DNA of 64,000 nucleotides from the NCBI GenBank assembly GCA_940747215.1, contig CALNWS010000001.1, positions 62,001-126,000 on the forward strand, read 5' to 3'. Of the stretch, positions 52,790 to 62,795 are shown piece by piece. Positions within the stretch are counted from its first letter, which is position 1; every line of letters starts with the position of its first letter. The translations under genes were made by a program, and so were the position numbers. The notes under the pieces are model-generated. The model saw only the letters and a program-made list of their open reading frames with translations. It was not told where the DNA came from and made no database searches. Source of the stretch: an uncultured Paraburkholderia sp. Its GTDB lineage: Bacteria; Pseudomonadota; Gammaproteobacteria; Burkholderiales; Burkholderiaceae.

Positions 52790-54744
52790 TGCGCCACCGG
52801 CGTGTTGTCGTTGCCAGCGCCGCCCTGCTTCGGCGACCGACGGCCCAAGCCACGCTTCAAATGCACCATTAGCAGCGAGATTGCAGCCGGTGTGATGCCC
52901 GAAATACGTGACGCCTGACCAATGGTTTCGGGACGGAACTGCGTCAGCTTCTGGCGTGCTTCAAACGACAAGCCGCGCACCTCTGTATAGTCCAGCCCTT
53001 CAGGCAGACGCGTTTTTTCGTGCGCTTCGTTGCGCTCGATTTCGTCGGCTTGTCGATCGATATAGCCCTGATATTTGATGCCAATCTCGATCTGTTCCTT
53101 GATCTGCGCTAGCAGCACATCGTCTTCAGCGAGAACTTCCGGCGCGGCGCAAGCGCCTTCGCGCAGCCCGCAGACGCCGTCATAGCTCACGCCCGGTCGA
53201 CGCAGCAGATCCGCGAGACTGTATTCATGGTCTATCGGCTTGCCCAGCAAAGCAGTCGCTTCATCAACCGATAACGTCTTAGGATTGACCCACGTCGTAC
53301 GAAGACGCTCTGTTTCACGTGAAACAGCATCGCGCTTCCGGCTGAACGCGTCCCAACAGACGTCGTCGACAACGCCCAGCTCACGGCCAATTTCTGTCAA
53401 TCGCATATCTGCATTGTCTTCACGCAGGTTAAGACGGTACTCCGCGCGGCTCGTGAACATCCGGTACGGCTCGGACACGCCGCGTGTCACCAGATCGTCG
53501 ACCAGTACGCCCAGATACGCTTGGTCGCGACGCGGGCACCACGCTTCCTTGCCCTGCACATAAAGGCCAGCATTGATACCGGCCAGCAAGCCCTGCGCGG
53601 CGGCTTCTTCGTAACCCGTCGTGCCGTTGATCTGGCCGGCGAAGAACAAGCCACTGATAATCTTTGTCTCCAGCGAAGCCTTTAGTCCACGCGGGTCGAA
53701 GTAGTCATACTCGATCGCGTAGCCGGGCCGCAGAATGTGCGCGTGCTCAAGGCCGCTCATCGAACGCACCAGCTCAAGCTGCACGTCGAACGGCAAGCTG
53801 GTGGAGATACCGTTCGGATAGAACTCATTCGTGGTCAGGCCTTCGGGCTCCAAGAAAATCTGGTGCGATTCCTTGGACGCAAAGCGATGAATCTTGTCCT
53901 CGATCGACGGGCAATAGCGCGGCCCCACTCCTTCGATCACGCCCGTGTACATCGGCGAGCGATCCAGGCCACTGCGGATAATGTCGTGCGTACGCTCGTT
54001 GGTATGCGTGACCCAGCAAGGCATTTGCTGCGGATGCTGCTCAACTCGGCCCAAGAACGAGAACACCGGCACTGGATCTAGATCGCCCGACTGCTCTTCC
54101 AGCTTCGAAAAATCGATCGTCCGGCCCTCGATACGCGGCGGCGTTCCGGTCTTGAGGCGGCCTTGAGGCAGCTTCAATTCCTTCAGACGCGCTGACAACG
54201 ACACCGCAGCGGGATCGCCCGCGCGGCCGCCGGTGTAATTGTTCAGGCCCACGTGAATCTTGCCATCGAGGAACGTGCCGGCTGTCAGCACGACCGCGCG
54301 CGCGAGGAAGCAAACGCCCACCTGCGTCACCGCACCGACTACGCGATCGCCCTCGACGATCAGGTCGTCGACAGCCTGCTGGAACAGCCACAAATTCGGC
54401 TGATTCTCCAAGCGACGGCGAATCGCCTGCTTGTACAGCAGTCGGTCGGCTTGCGCACGCGTCGCGCGCACAGCCGGACCTTTCGACGAATTAAGGATGC
54501 GGAACTGGATGCCGCCCTCGTCCGTTGCCGCCGCCATAGCGCCACCGAGCGCATCGACTTCCTTAACCAGATGGCCTTTGCCAATGCCGCCAATCGACGG
54601 ATTGCAGCTCATCTGCCCTAGCGTTTCGATGTTGTGGGTCAACAAAAGAGTCGTGTTGCCCATGCGCGCAGAGGCCAAGGCGGCCTCCGTGCCAGCATGA
54701 CCACCGCCGACGACGATAACGTCAAATTCTGTGGGAAAAAGCAT
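52786..54744 (-). CDS. mnmG: tRNA uridine-5-carboxymethylaminomethyl modification protein
   Basis: This is the 652-residue FAD enzyme MnmG (GidA), which with MnmE modifies U34 of several tRNAs. [20 protein letters not shown] begins at 54744 with the FAD fold [26 protein letters not shown] and the [20 protein letters not shown] segment are typical, and [20 protein letters not shown] lies near the C-terminus. It is intact over almost 2 kb. The coding sequence contains a perfect parS palindrome at 53311-53326 (encoding part of [10 protein letters not shown]). Confidence 0.97.
   Translation of the reverse strand: MLFPTEFDVIVVGGGHAGTEAALASARMGNTTLLLTHNIETLGQMSCNPSIGGIGKGHLVKEVDALGGAMAAATDEGGIQFRILNSSKGPAVRATRAQADRLLYKQAIRRRLENQPNLWLFQQAVDDLIVEGDRVVGAVTQVGVCFLARAVVLTAGTFLDGKIHVGLNNYTGGRAGDPAAVSLSARLKELKLPQGRLKTGTPPRIEGRTIDFSKLEEQSGDLDPVPVFSFLGRVEQHPQQMPCWVTHTNERTHDIIRSGLDRSPMYTGVIEGVGPRYCPSIEDKIHRFASKESHQIFLEPEGLTTNEFYPNGISTSLPFDVQLELVRSMSGLEHAHILRPGYAIEYDYFDPRGLKASLETKIISGLFFAGQINGTTGYEEAAAQGLLAGINAGLYVQGKEAWCPRRDQAYLGVLVDDLVTRGVSEPYRMFTSRAEYRLNLREDNADMRLTEIGRELGVVDDVCWDAFSRKRDAVSRETERLRTTWVNPKTLSVDEATALLGKPIDHEYSLADLLRRPGVSYDGVCGLREGACAAPEVLAEDDVLLAQIKEQIEIGIKYQGYIDRQADEIERNEAHEKTRLPEGLDYTEVRGLSFEARQKLTQFRPETIGQASRISGITPAAISLLMVHLKRGLGRRSPKQGGAGNDNTPVAQ
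53311..53326. promoter_or_regulatory. parS centromere site
   Basis: TGTTTCACGTGAAACA is a perfect 16-bp palindrome identical to the canonical ParB-binding parS sequence. It lies inside mnmG, about 2.1 kb from parB, the usual origin-proximal setting. Confidence 0.93.
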
Positions 54745-54799
54745 CGCGGATCTCACGCCAGATCGTCGCGTGAGCCTTCAAAGAAAAAAGTATGTGCGA

Positions 54800-54805
54800 A
54801 TTATA
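54800..54805 (-). promoter_or_regulatory. -10 element of a probable mnmG promoter
   Basis: The minus strand has a perfect TATAAT here, 56 bases before the mnmG ATG. No good -35 hexamer is present at 16-18 bases upstream, so the promoter is only probable. Confidence 0.45.
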
Positions 54806-54860
54806 ACGGGTTCAGGTTCGGCCCGAATTTCGTCCGAATGGCTAGCCAATAAAAATCTGT

Positions 54861-55415
54861 TTAGGCCGCCTTCTTCGCCGGCCCCAAGTACATTTCGATC
54901 ACGTAACCGTAATCGGAAATCTGCAACGCGGCGGCCAACTGCAAGCATTTGCCGTTCGCCGCCCGACAGCGTGCCGGCCGCCTGCTTGCGACGCTCCTTC
55001 AAGCGGGGAAACAGCGAGAACACGTGTTCGAGTGGTCGAGGAAATTGCGCTCGCCTGCCCGCTTGCGGCGATACGCGCCCAGAACGAGGTTGTCCTCCAC
55101 CGTCATGGACGCAAACAGTTCGCGCTTCTCCGGCACCAGACACATGCCCCGCGCGACGCGTTTTTCAACCGGCAGCGCGCCCACGTCTTCACCTTGATAG
55201 ACGACCGAGCCTTTCGCGTGACCTGTAATGGGCAGCGCGCCCATCACAGCATTCAGCAGCGTCGACTTCCCCGCGCCGTTCGGGCCGATCACGAAAACGA
55301 TCTGCCCCGGCCGCACCTTGATCGCCGCGCCGTGCAGTGCCCCGACCTTGCCGTATCGAACCGACAGGCCGTTGACGTCCAGAATCGGCGCCGCGCCGTT
55401 CGTTGTGTTTTCCAT
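54861..55415 (-). pseudogene. Branched-chain amino acid ABC transporter ATPase (LivF-like), deleted
   Basis: This is the second ATPase of a Liv-type importer, normally about 235 residues. [20 protein letters not shown] at 55415 leads to an intact Walker A (GPNGAGKSTLLNAVMG) and CLVPEKRELFASMTVEDNLV. A frameshift near 55010 precedes the signature LSGGERQMLAVGR. After this signature about 70 residues, including Walker B, are absent. The tail QISDYGYVIEM joins YLGPAKKAA, which itself shows a second small deletion, and ends at 54861. The ATPase cannot work without Walker B. Confidence 0.85.
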
Positions 55416-56760
55416 CGCTCCACCCCGCCAAGATACGCTTCCAGCACAGCCGGATCCTGCTGCACTTCCTGTGGCAAACCTTCCGCGATGCGCGTACCGA
55501 ACTCCATCACCACGAGGCGATCGGTCAGGTTCATCACGAAATCCATATCGTGCTCGACCAGCAGCACGCTCATCCCTTCAGCCTTCAGGCGGCGCAGCAG
55601 GTCTGCGAGTTGCCGCTTTTCCGCAAGCCCGCAGCCGGTTCGTCCAGCAATAGCAAAGTCGGATCGCAGCAAAGCGCACGCGCGATTTCCAGAATGCGCT
55701 GCTGACCCAGCGCCAGGACTGCCCGCTTCATCGTATGCTGCTCGAGGCCGACGCGGCGAATCTGACGAGCGGCTTCGGCCATCAGACGCGCCTCTTCCGC
55801 GCTGTTCAGGCGCGCGACACTGCGCTAGACGCCGACATGACCGCGCAAGTGTGCGCCGATCGCCACGTTCTCCAGCACCGTCATGCCGGGCAACAGCTTG
55901 ACGTACTGGAACGTGCGGCCGATGCCGCGTTTGACGATTTCACGTGAGCTTAGCGCGTCGATACGCTCGCCACGGAACGTGATCTCGCCGCTCGTCGCTT
56001 GCAGAATGCCCGTGACGAGGTTGAACGTGGTCGACTTGCCGGCACCGTTCGGGCCGATCAGACCGATGATCTGGCCCGCCTTCACCTCGAGGCTGACATC
56101 GTTCACTGCAACCAGTCCGCCGAACTGCTTGCGCGCCTTGTTGACCTTCAGCAGGTCTTCGCCGGCTGCCGGCTTGCTGCGCTGCGGCAACGGCTCGGCA
56201 TGATCAGACAAATGCGCACGCGGACCCTTCGGGAAGAAACGCGCGACGAACGGCCAGACGCCCTGCCGCGCATATTGCAGCAGCAGCACCGTCAGAATGG
56301 CCGCGCCGAGCACCACGCCCCATACGTGCGAAACGCCGCCCACCACCGCCATGAACAGGAACTCGATGCCGTGTTCAGACTGAACGGCGTAGGGTTCACC
56401 GCGCGCTGCAAATGCGCAAAATGCGTATACAGAAAGAAAGCCCGAGATCTACGCGAGCACCGCTGCATACACGAAGATCACCACGCGCTTCCAGCCCGTG
56501 TTGACGCCCATCGACTCCGCCATCAAGCCGCCGCCGCGCAGCGCACGGATCGCCCGTCCCGGACGGCTGTTAAGCAAGTTCTGAACGGATACCACGGCGC
56601 CGAGCACGACCAGCCAGATCAGGTAATATGGCGCCCGGATTCTAGGTTGATGCCAAACACATTCAGCACCGGAATCCCGTTGATGCCGTCGTACTTGCCG
56701 AGCATCTCCAGATTGCCGACCAGATAGAACAGCGCGAGAGGCGCCGCGTATCGTTGTTGT
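55415..56760 (-). pseudogene. Fused permease/ATPase of a branched-chain amino acid transporter (LivM-LivG)
   Basis: This gene encodes the C-terminal half of a LivM permease joined in one frame to a LivG ATPase, a fusion I recall in Burkholderia. The permease part includes YLIWLVVLGAVVSVQNLLNS and MAVVGGVSHVWGVVLGAAIL. The ATPase part has [40 protein letters not shown] and [21 protein letters not shown] frameshift near 56645, an in-frame stop near 56449, a stop near 55827 and a shift near 55625 break it. The natural stop at 55417-55415 has become CGA, so the reading runs into livF. The N-terminal half of the permease is missing. Confidence 0.85.
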
Positions 56761-56768
56761 GAACCTGC

Positions 56769-57931
56769 TTAGTCGTTCTGAAGTTTCCACTTGCCGTCGA
56801 CGATCTGCACGATCACGCGTGCGCGTTTGTCGAGGCCTTTGTGGTCGGTCGTGGTCATGTTGAAGATGCCATTTGCGCCGGGCAGGTCCTTCACGTTTTC
56901 GAGCGCGCCGCGCAATGCCACGCGGAACGCTTCGGTACCGGGCTGAGCCGTCTTCAGAGCGACCGGAATTGCGGCTTGCAGAAGCTGGCCTGCGTCCCAT
57001 GTGTGACCGCCGAACGTGGCCACCGAACCTGCGCCGTACGCCTTCTCGTACGCGGCCTTATTCTCGTACGCGGCCTTATATTCCAGCGACGACTTCTTCA
57101 CCGGGTTCGAATCGGGCAGTTGATCTGCCACGACGATCGGGCCGGCCGGCAGCAGTTCGCCTTCGCACACACGCGCAGGAAGTCGTTGTTGGCGACGCCG
57201 TGCGTCTTGATAGACCTTGCCCTTGTAGCCGCGCTCTTTCAGCGTTTTGGCTGGCAGCGCCGACGGCGTGCCCGCACCCGCGATCAGCACGGCATCCGGA
57301 TTCGCGCCCATCGTCTTGAGCACCTGGCCCGTGACCGATGTGTCCGTGCGGTTAAAGCGTTCGTTGGAGACGATCTTCAGATGATGCGCAGCGGCCGCTG
57401 CCGTGAACACGTTGTTCCAGCCGTCGCCGTATGCGTCTGCGAAGCCGATGAAGCCCACGGTTTTCACGCCGTGACGTTCCCCTGTAGTCGGCGATCGCGT
57501 CGGCCATCAGGCTGTCGTTCTGAGGCGGTTTGAAGGCCCATGCGCGCTTCGCGTCCATCGGCGGGATGATCGCTGCGGATGCCGCCAGCGAGATCACCAG
57601 CGTCTTGCCTTTGGTCGCGGGCGAGCATTGCGAGTGCGTTCGGCGTGACAGTGGAGCCGATGATCGCGTCGACGTGGTCTTCATCGATCAGCTTGCGCGT
57701 GTTCTGCATGGCTTTGCCGGTATCGGACGCGTCGTCGAGAATAATGTACTGCACCGTCTTGCCGCCGATCTCCTTCGGCAACAATCCGATCGTGTTCTTT
57801 TCAGGAATCCCGAGCGACGCAGCCGGGCCGGTTGCCGACACCGTGACGCCGATTTTCACGTCTGTGAATGCATGGCCACTCCATGCTACGGAAACCCCCG
57901 TGGCAACCAGTGCCGCGCTCATCCAACGCAA
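56769..57931 (-). pseudogene. Branched-chain amino acid-type ABC transporter binding protein
   Basis: This is a periplasmic binding protein of about 380 residues. The only start left is TTG 57931 (MRWMSAALVATGVSVAWSGH), preceded by GGAGGAAG. DVKIGVTVSATGPAASLGIP and DDASDTGKAMQNTRKLIDED read normally, then frameshifts occur near 57615 and 57475. MKTVGFIGFADAYGDGWNNV follows, then another scrambled stretch at 57220-57170. An 18-base tandem duplication at 57043-57078 adds six codons. The tail RVIVQIVDGKWKLQND ends at 56769, right beside the truncated permease. Confidence 0.88.
57043..57078. repeat. Perfect 18-base tandem duplication
   Basis: ttctcgtacgcggcctta occurs at 57043-57060 and again at 57061-57078. 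On the coding strand it produces KAAYENKAAYEK, an in-frame six-codon insertion in the binding-protein gene. Confidence 0.95.
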
Positions 57932-58482
57932 TGCCGACTTCCTCCTGCTCCTCTGTTAACCCCGTTAATCTATTCGACATTAAATCGGCAGAAAAATGTG
58001 TCGATTTAATCCCGACCCAGCGGTCGGTGAATAGCGAGTCTACCGGACGAAAACCGCGCGCTGCAAACATTTTGCAGGGTTTAAATGGTATGTACAGAAG
58101 TAAAGCGACGAATAAAAAGCAGCGCCGGATAATCGGCAATTTTGACTAACGCTATTTGAAAACCACAAATAAAAAGCGCTGTTGGATATCAATCCAACAG
58201 CGCTTTCGTCTGGGCACTGTGTGCCTCATTGTCTCCTCGTTCTCCACCTAAAAATTCAGTGCATCAGGACTAATTACAGATTAAACGAGTGCCTTAAACG
58301 CTACAACTAGCAATTACCCTAGTGGTGTGCAGTGCGGCACTGAATTGGGGCACGCTTGCGCCGCTTTCGTCAGATCCCGGGCGGCGAAACGCAGAGCCCG
58401 CAGTATAGCGTGACGCCAGGCTTTACAGCGCATTCGATCGGATGCCAAAGCAACGTTTCAGGTCAAACAGTTTCATTGCGCG
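57932..58482. other. Intergenic region between the two Liv-type clusters
   Basis: No gene is recognised in 551 bases. It contains the terminator at 58173-58206 and should contain the promoter of the binding-protein gene ending at 56769. Parts are AT-rich (58085-58180 and 58240-58330). Confidence 0.5.
58173..58206. terminator. Rho-independent terminator
   Basis: A perfect 15-bp stem (58173-58187 with 58192-58206) with A-rich left and T-containing right flanks can act on both strands. It separates the downstream end of the second Liv cluster from the first. Confidence 0.85.
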
Positions 58483-59451
58483 TCACGCCTGCAGCGGCCG
58501 CACTCGCGCGACGATCTCGCCGACAATGCCGCGCCGGAACGCCAGCACGCAGGCAATGAAGATGATGCCCGTGACTATCGTCACCGATTCGCCGAGCGAA
58601 CGGAACCAGTCCACACCCGTCGATGCCGCGAGCGCCCCGCCGATGTCGCCGAGCCGGTCCTCGAGCGCGACGATCAGCGCTGCGCTTAGCAGCGGTCTAA
58701 ACAACGTGCCCATGCCGCCTACGAGCATCATCAGGATAACGAGGCCCGACATGGTCCAGTACGCGTCGCTCAACGTCTAGAAGCCCTGCACGAGCACTTT
58801 CAGCGAACCGGCAAGATCGGCCAGTCCCGCCAACAGAATGAACGCAAGCAGCTTGAAGCGATCGGTGTCGTAACCGAGCGAAACGGCACGCGGCTCGTTC
58901 TCCTTGATATCCACCAGCACCTGACCGAACGGCGAATGTACGATCCGCACGATCAGCAGGAACGCCGCCACCATCAGTGCCAGCATGACGAAGTACAGCG
59001 CCACGTCCGAAGAGAGATCGAGCACGCCGAACAGCTTGCCGCGCGGCACGCCTTGCAGGCCGTCTTCACCGTGCGTGAACGGCGCCTGCAGGAACACGAA
59101 GTAGACCATCTGCGCGAGCGTCACCATCGCAAAGTAGATGCCCTGACGCCGGATCGCGAAGATGCCGACAATCAGACCGAGCAGCGTCGCCGCGGCTGTG
59201 CCGGCCAGCACGCCGAGTTCCGGCGAGAAGTTGAGCGACTGCATCGCGTAGCCGGTGATGTAGCCCGCTGTCGCGAGAAACATCGCGTACCCGAAAGAGA
59301 GCAAACCCGTGTAGCCGATCAGCAGATTGAACGCCGCCGCGAAGAGCGCGAAGCACATCACCTTCATCACGAAGAGCGGGTAGATGCCGAGAACGGGGAC
59401 GGCAAGCAGCACGATTAGCAGCAGACCGTAGAAGATTTCTCTCTGCATCAT
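58483..59451 (-). pseudogene. Branched-chain amino acid transporter permease LivM, nonsense mutation
   Basis: This is an inner-membrane permease, about 320 residues. MMQREIFYGLLLIVLLAVPV at 59451 is followed by several membrane helices and the coupling region DIKENEPRAVSLGYDTDRFK. A single TAG at about 58776 separates VLVQGF from TLSDAYWTMSGLVILMMLV. The last 95 codons, which include the membrane helices TLFRPLLSAALIVALED and IVTGIIFIACVLAF, are lost. Otherwise the gene looks sound, so this may be a recent loss. Its start overlaps the LivH stop by four bases. Confidence 0.88.
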
Positions 59452-60212
59452 TTTTCCTTGCCGAAGAAACCCGCCGGGCGCACCAGCAACACGAGCGCCA
59501 TGATGACGAAGACGACGGTCGCCGAAGCTTCCGGGTAAAACACGCGCGTCAGCCCTTCAATCACGGTTGGCCCATCAGCGGAGAAACCTAGATCACCGGC
59601 GCGGCTAGCGCAACGCCGAAGCCATAGGTGAGCGTAATCATCAACGGGACGTTGATGCCGAACGCTTCGACGAGTTTCGGGTTCTCGGTACCCGCGCGAA
59701 GATAGGCGCCGAGCCGCGTCTTTTCGATCACGAACCAAGTCGCGAAACACACCACGAGCGAAGCCACCACGACCCATGCGCGATAGTTCGGCAGGAACAT
59801 GGCCGAGGTTGGTTGCACCCGATAGCGCCGACGGCACGTCGTACGGTTGGCCCGACGAACCGTAAATGGCGCGGAATACGCCTTCCACGACGAGCGTCAG
59901 ACCGAACGTGAGAAGCAGACCATACAGATGGTCGAGTTTGTACAGCCAGCGCAGCATGGTGCGTTCGATGAGAATACCGAACAGCCCGACCACGAGCGGT
60001 ACGAGTATCAGCATCACCCAATAGGGCAAGCCGAAATAGGAAAGCCCATCCACGCGAGCATCGCGCCAAGCATGAACAACGCGCCGTGCGCGAAGTTGAT
60101 CGCGTTGAGCAAGCCGAAGATCACTGCGAGGCCGAGACTCAGAATCGCATAGAACGATCCGTTCACGAGTCCCAGCAGCAGCTAGCTCAGCATCGCCGGT
60201 AGCGGTATCCAT
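59448..60212 (-). pseudogene. Branched-chain amino acid transporter permease LivH
   Basis: This was a membrane permease of about 300 residues. ATG 60212 is followed by a frameshift. The true sequence has MLS-stop-LLLGLVNGSFYAIL, so a TAG replaces a likely Gln near 60183. YFGLPYWVMLILVPLVVGLF and LLTFGLTLVVEGVFRAIYGS are in another frame, and NYRAWVVVASLVVCFATWFV with FGINVPLMITLTYGFGVALA in a third. A stop near 59588 and more shifts follow. The tail VVFVIMALVLLVRPAGFFGK ends at 59448. At least four lesions are present. Confidence 0.88.
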
Positions 60213-60245
60213 TGAAACCTTAATACATCGCCAGGGTGATATCGC

Positions 60246-61522
60246 TCACGCACGATCCAGCCTGCGCGCGAAACGGAACAGACGCTGCTCCGCTCGCGCA
60301 CGGCACATGAAACGGTTTGCGGTCCGCAGCAGGATCGCTTTGATCGTGAACGCCTGCTCGCCTGGAATCGTCACCATGATCTTGTAGTAGTCCCACGGCT
60401 CCTTGGACTCGGCCGGCGTCTTCACCTGCATCAGGTACATGTCGTGAATCATGCTGCCGTCCTGACGGATGTAGCCCTTCGCGTAGAAGTCGTCGATCTT
60501 CGTCTTGCGCAGCTGAGCCATCACCTTGTCCGCGTCGGTAGAGCCCACAGCCTTTACGGCATTCAGATATGTCATGGTCGCCGAGTAGTCGGCGGCTTGC
60601 AGGCTCGACGGCATCTTCTTCATCTTGTCGAAGTAGCGTTGCGCCCACTTGCACGTATTCGCATCCTTGTTCCAGTACCAGCTGTCCGTCAGCACCAGAC
60701 CTTGCGTGGTCTCGAGACCGAGGCTGTGCACGTCGTCGATGAACATCAGCAGCGCGGCGAGTTTCATCGTCTTCGTGAGACCGAATTCCTTCGCGGCCTT
60801 GATCGAGTTGACCGTGTCACCGCCCGCGTTCGCGAGGCCGAGGATCTGCGCTTTCAAGGCCTGCGCCTGCAAGAGGAACGACGAGAAGTCCGACGCCGAC
60901 AGCGGCGCGCGAACGGCACCCAGCACTTGGCCGCCGTTCGTCTTCACCACGTCCGACGTCGCCTCTTCGAGCGCATTGCCGAATGCGTAATCGGCGGTCA
61001 GGAAGTACCACGTCTTGCCGCCCTGCTTCGTCACCGCGGACCCGTGCCGTTGGCGAGCGCAGTCGTGTCGTACGCGTAGTGCACCGTGTACGGCGTACAT
61101 TGCTCGTTCGTGAGCGTGTCGGCGCCTGCGCCGATGTTGATGTAGACCTTGTGCTTTTCGCCCGCCACCGTGTTCATCGAAAGACCGGTTGCCGAGTTAG
61201 TGCCGCCGATCAGCATATCGATGCTGTCGCGATCGAACCACTCGCGCGCACGCGACGCGGCGATGTCCGCCTTGTTCTGATGATCCGCGTAGACGAGCGT
61301 AATCGGCTTGCCGTTGACCTTGCCGCCGAAGTCCGCGATCGCCATGCGGATGGCTTCGAGACCGCCCTGTCCGTCGATGTCCGCGTACAGCCCCGACAGG
61401 TCCGTGACGAAGCCGATCTTCATGGCATCATCGGCCGCTTGCGCGCTGCCCATCGTGAAAGCGGTGCCGGCGGCAACCGCAAAACAGGCCGAGGCAATGC
61501 GCGCGAGTGGGTTCTTTTTCAT
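60246..61522 (-). pseudogene. ABC transporter binding protein (urea/amide or branched-chain amino acid type)
   Basis: This is a periplasmic binding protein of about 405 residues. The signal peptide MKKNPLARIASACFAVAAGT at 61522 is followed by DDAMKIGFVTDLSGLYADID and FGGKVNGKPITLVYADHQNK. A frameshift near 61040 separates these from the next long open part, which includes GGKTWYFLTADYAFGNALEE, GLVLTDSWYWNKDANTCKWA and MPSSLQAADYSATMTYLNAV. After VTIPGEQAF the tail is diverted by a second shift near 60330, giving an Arg-rich extension to 60246. The two lesions remove a continuous product. Confidence 0.88.
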
Positions 61523-61588
61523 TCATGTGTCTCTTGGTTTCTTCGCTTGTGGTTACCAGAGGCAATTAGGCGCGTTACATGACTCCGC

Positions 61589-62344
61589 CTATACGCCCAG
61601 CAGATCGTGCAGGACTGGCATCTTGCTTTCGAGCTCACCTGCCCCAAAATACTTTGACAATTGTGCCGTGCTCCTCCCGTAGAAGCGGTCGGCGAGCGGC
61701 GCGGCGAAACGGAAATTCTGTTCGACCATCACCACCGTATAGCCACGCAATTTCAGCGTGACGATCATGCGTGCGAGCGCCTTCACGATGACAGGCGCCA
61801 ATCCTTCCGAAATCTCGTCGAGCAGCAACAGACTCGCACCCGTGCGCAGGATGCGCGCGACCGCGAGCATCTGCTGTTCGCCACTTGAGAGACGCGTGCC
61901 TTGGCTCATGCGGCGTTCGTAGAAATTCGGGAACATCGAGTAAATTTCGTCGAGCGACATCATGTGCGCCTTGTCGCCGACGGGCGGCGGCAGCAACAGA
62001 TTTTCCTCGCACGAGAGGCTCGAAAAAATGCCGTGCTCTTCGGGACAGTAACCCACGCCGCAGTGCGCGATACGATGCGTCGACAGGTTGATCGTTTCGC
62101 GCGCCGATACGGATCGTGCACGTACGGCGTCCCGTGAGTCCCATGATCGCGCGCATGGTCGTGATGCGCCCTGCTCCATTGCGCCTAAGCAGCGTGACCA
62201 CTTCACCGCGATTCACCATCAGATCGACGCTGTGCAGAAATGTGGGATTCTCCGTACCACGCCTGCAATCCGGCATTTCCAGCACAGGCTCGCCCGCTAC
62301 CGTGCCGCTCACTTCGCGGCTTTCTCGCTCGGCAATCGTATCAT
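61589..62344 (-). pseudogene. LivF-like ABC ATPase, degraded P-loop
   Basis: This is an ATP-binding subunit of a Liv-type importer. ATG 62344 overlaps the LivG stop. A frameshift near 62307 precedes EPVLEMPDCRRGTENPTFLH. The Walker A region reads LLRRNGAGRITTMRAIMG. The usual GRNGAGKTT has lost its first Gly and the key Lys is Arg. Further shifts lie near 62105 and 61677. The signature region is RLSSGEQQMLAVARILRTGA and Walker B reads LLLLDEISEG, where DEP is usual. The tail GELESKMPVLHDLLGV ends at 61589. Missense change in three ATPase motifs suggests long disuse. Confidence 0.85.
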
Positions 62345-62795
62345 CAGTGCTCTCCGGCGAGCGCCGCGTCGGCGCTGCCCATGTAGGCCTGCATCACCAG
62401 CGGATTCTTGGACACTTCGGCGTAGCTGCCTTCGGCGAGCACTTCGCCCCGTTGCAACACGGTGATCGTGTCCGAAATGCCGGCGATCACATTCATGTTG
62501 TGCTCGACCATCAGAATCGTGCGGCCGCTCGATACTTTTTTGATCAGCGCCGTTACACGGTCGACGTCTTCGTGGCCCATGCCTACGTCGGTTCGTCGAG
62601 CAACATCAGTTCGGGTTCCATGGCGAGCATCGTCGCGATTTCAAGCGCGCTTGCGGCCATATGAAAGCTCGACCGTCAACACATCGGCGAAATCCGTCAA
62701 TCCGATCTGCGTGAGCAGATCCATTGCGCGGACATCGAGTTCGCGCAGCGTGCGCTTGCTCTTCCAGAAGTGATAGGCGATGCCGAGCGGCCGCT
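62344..62795 (-). pseudogene. LivG-like ABC ATPase, C-terminal remnant
   Basis: Only the last half of a LivG ATPase remains: ELDVRAMDLLTQIGLTDFAD, VLTVELSYGRKRALEIATML, LMLLDEPT, MGHEDVDRVTALIKKVSSGR and ILMVEHNMNVIAGISDTITV, ending at 62344. A frameshift near 62650 and a TAG at about 62588 right after the Walker B segment break what is left. The N-terminal half with Walker A is missing. Upstream homology switches near 62795 to a GMC oxidoreductase in the same direction, indicating a deletion fusion. Confidence 0.85.

Noticed and set aside
50323..54800. Replication origin (oriC) near mnmG-parAB
   Set aside because: The gene order is origin-proximal, but I saw no DnaA-box cluster and no dnaA or rpmH in the window, so oriC is not called.
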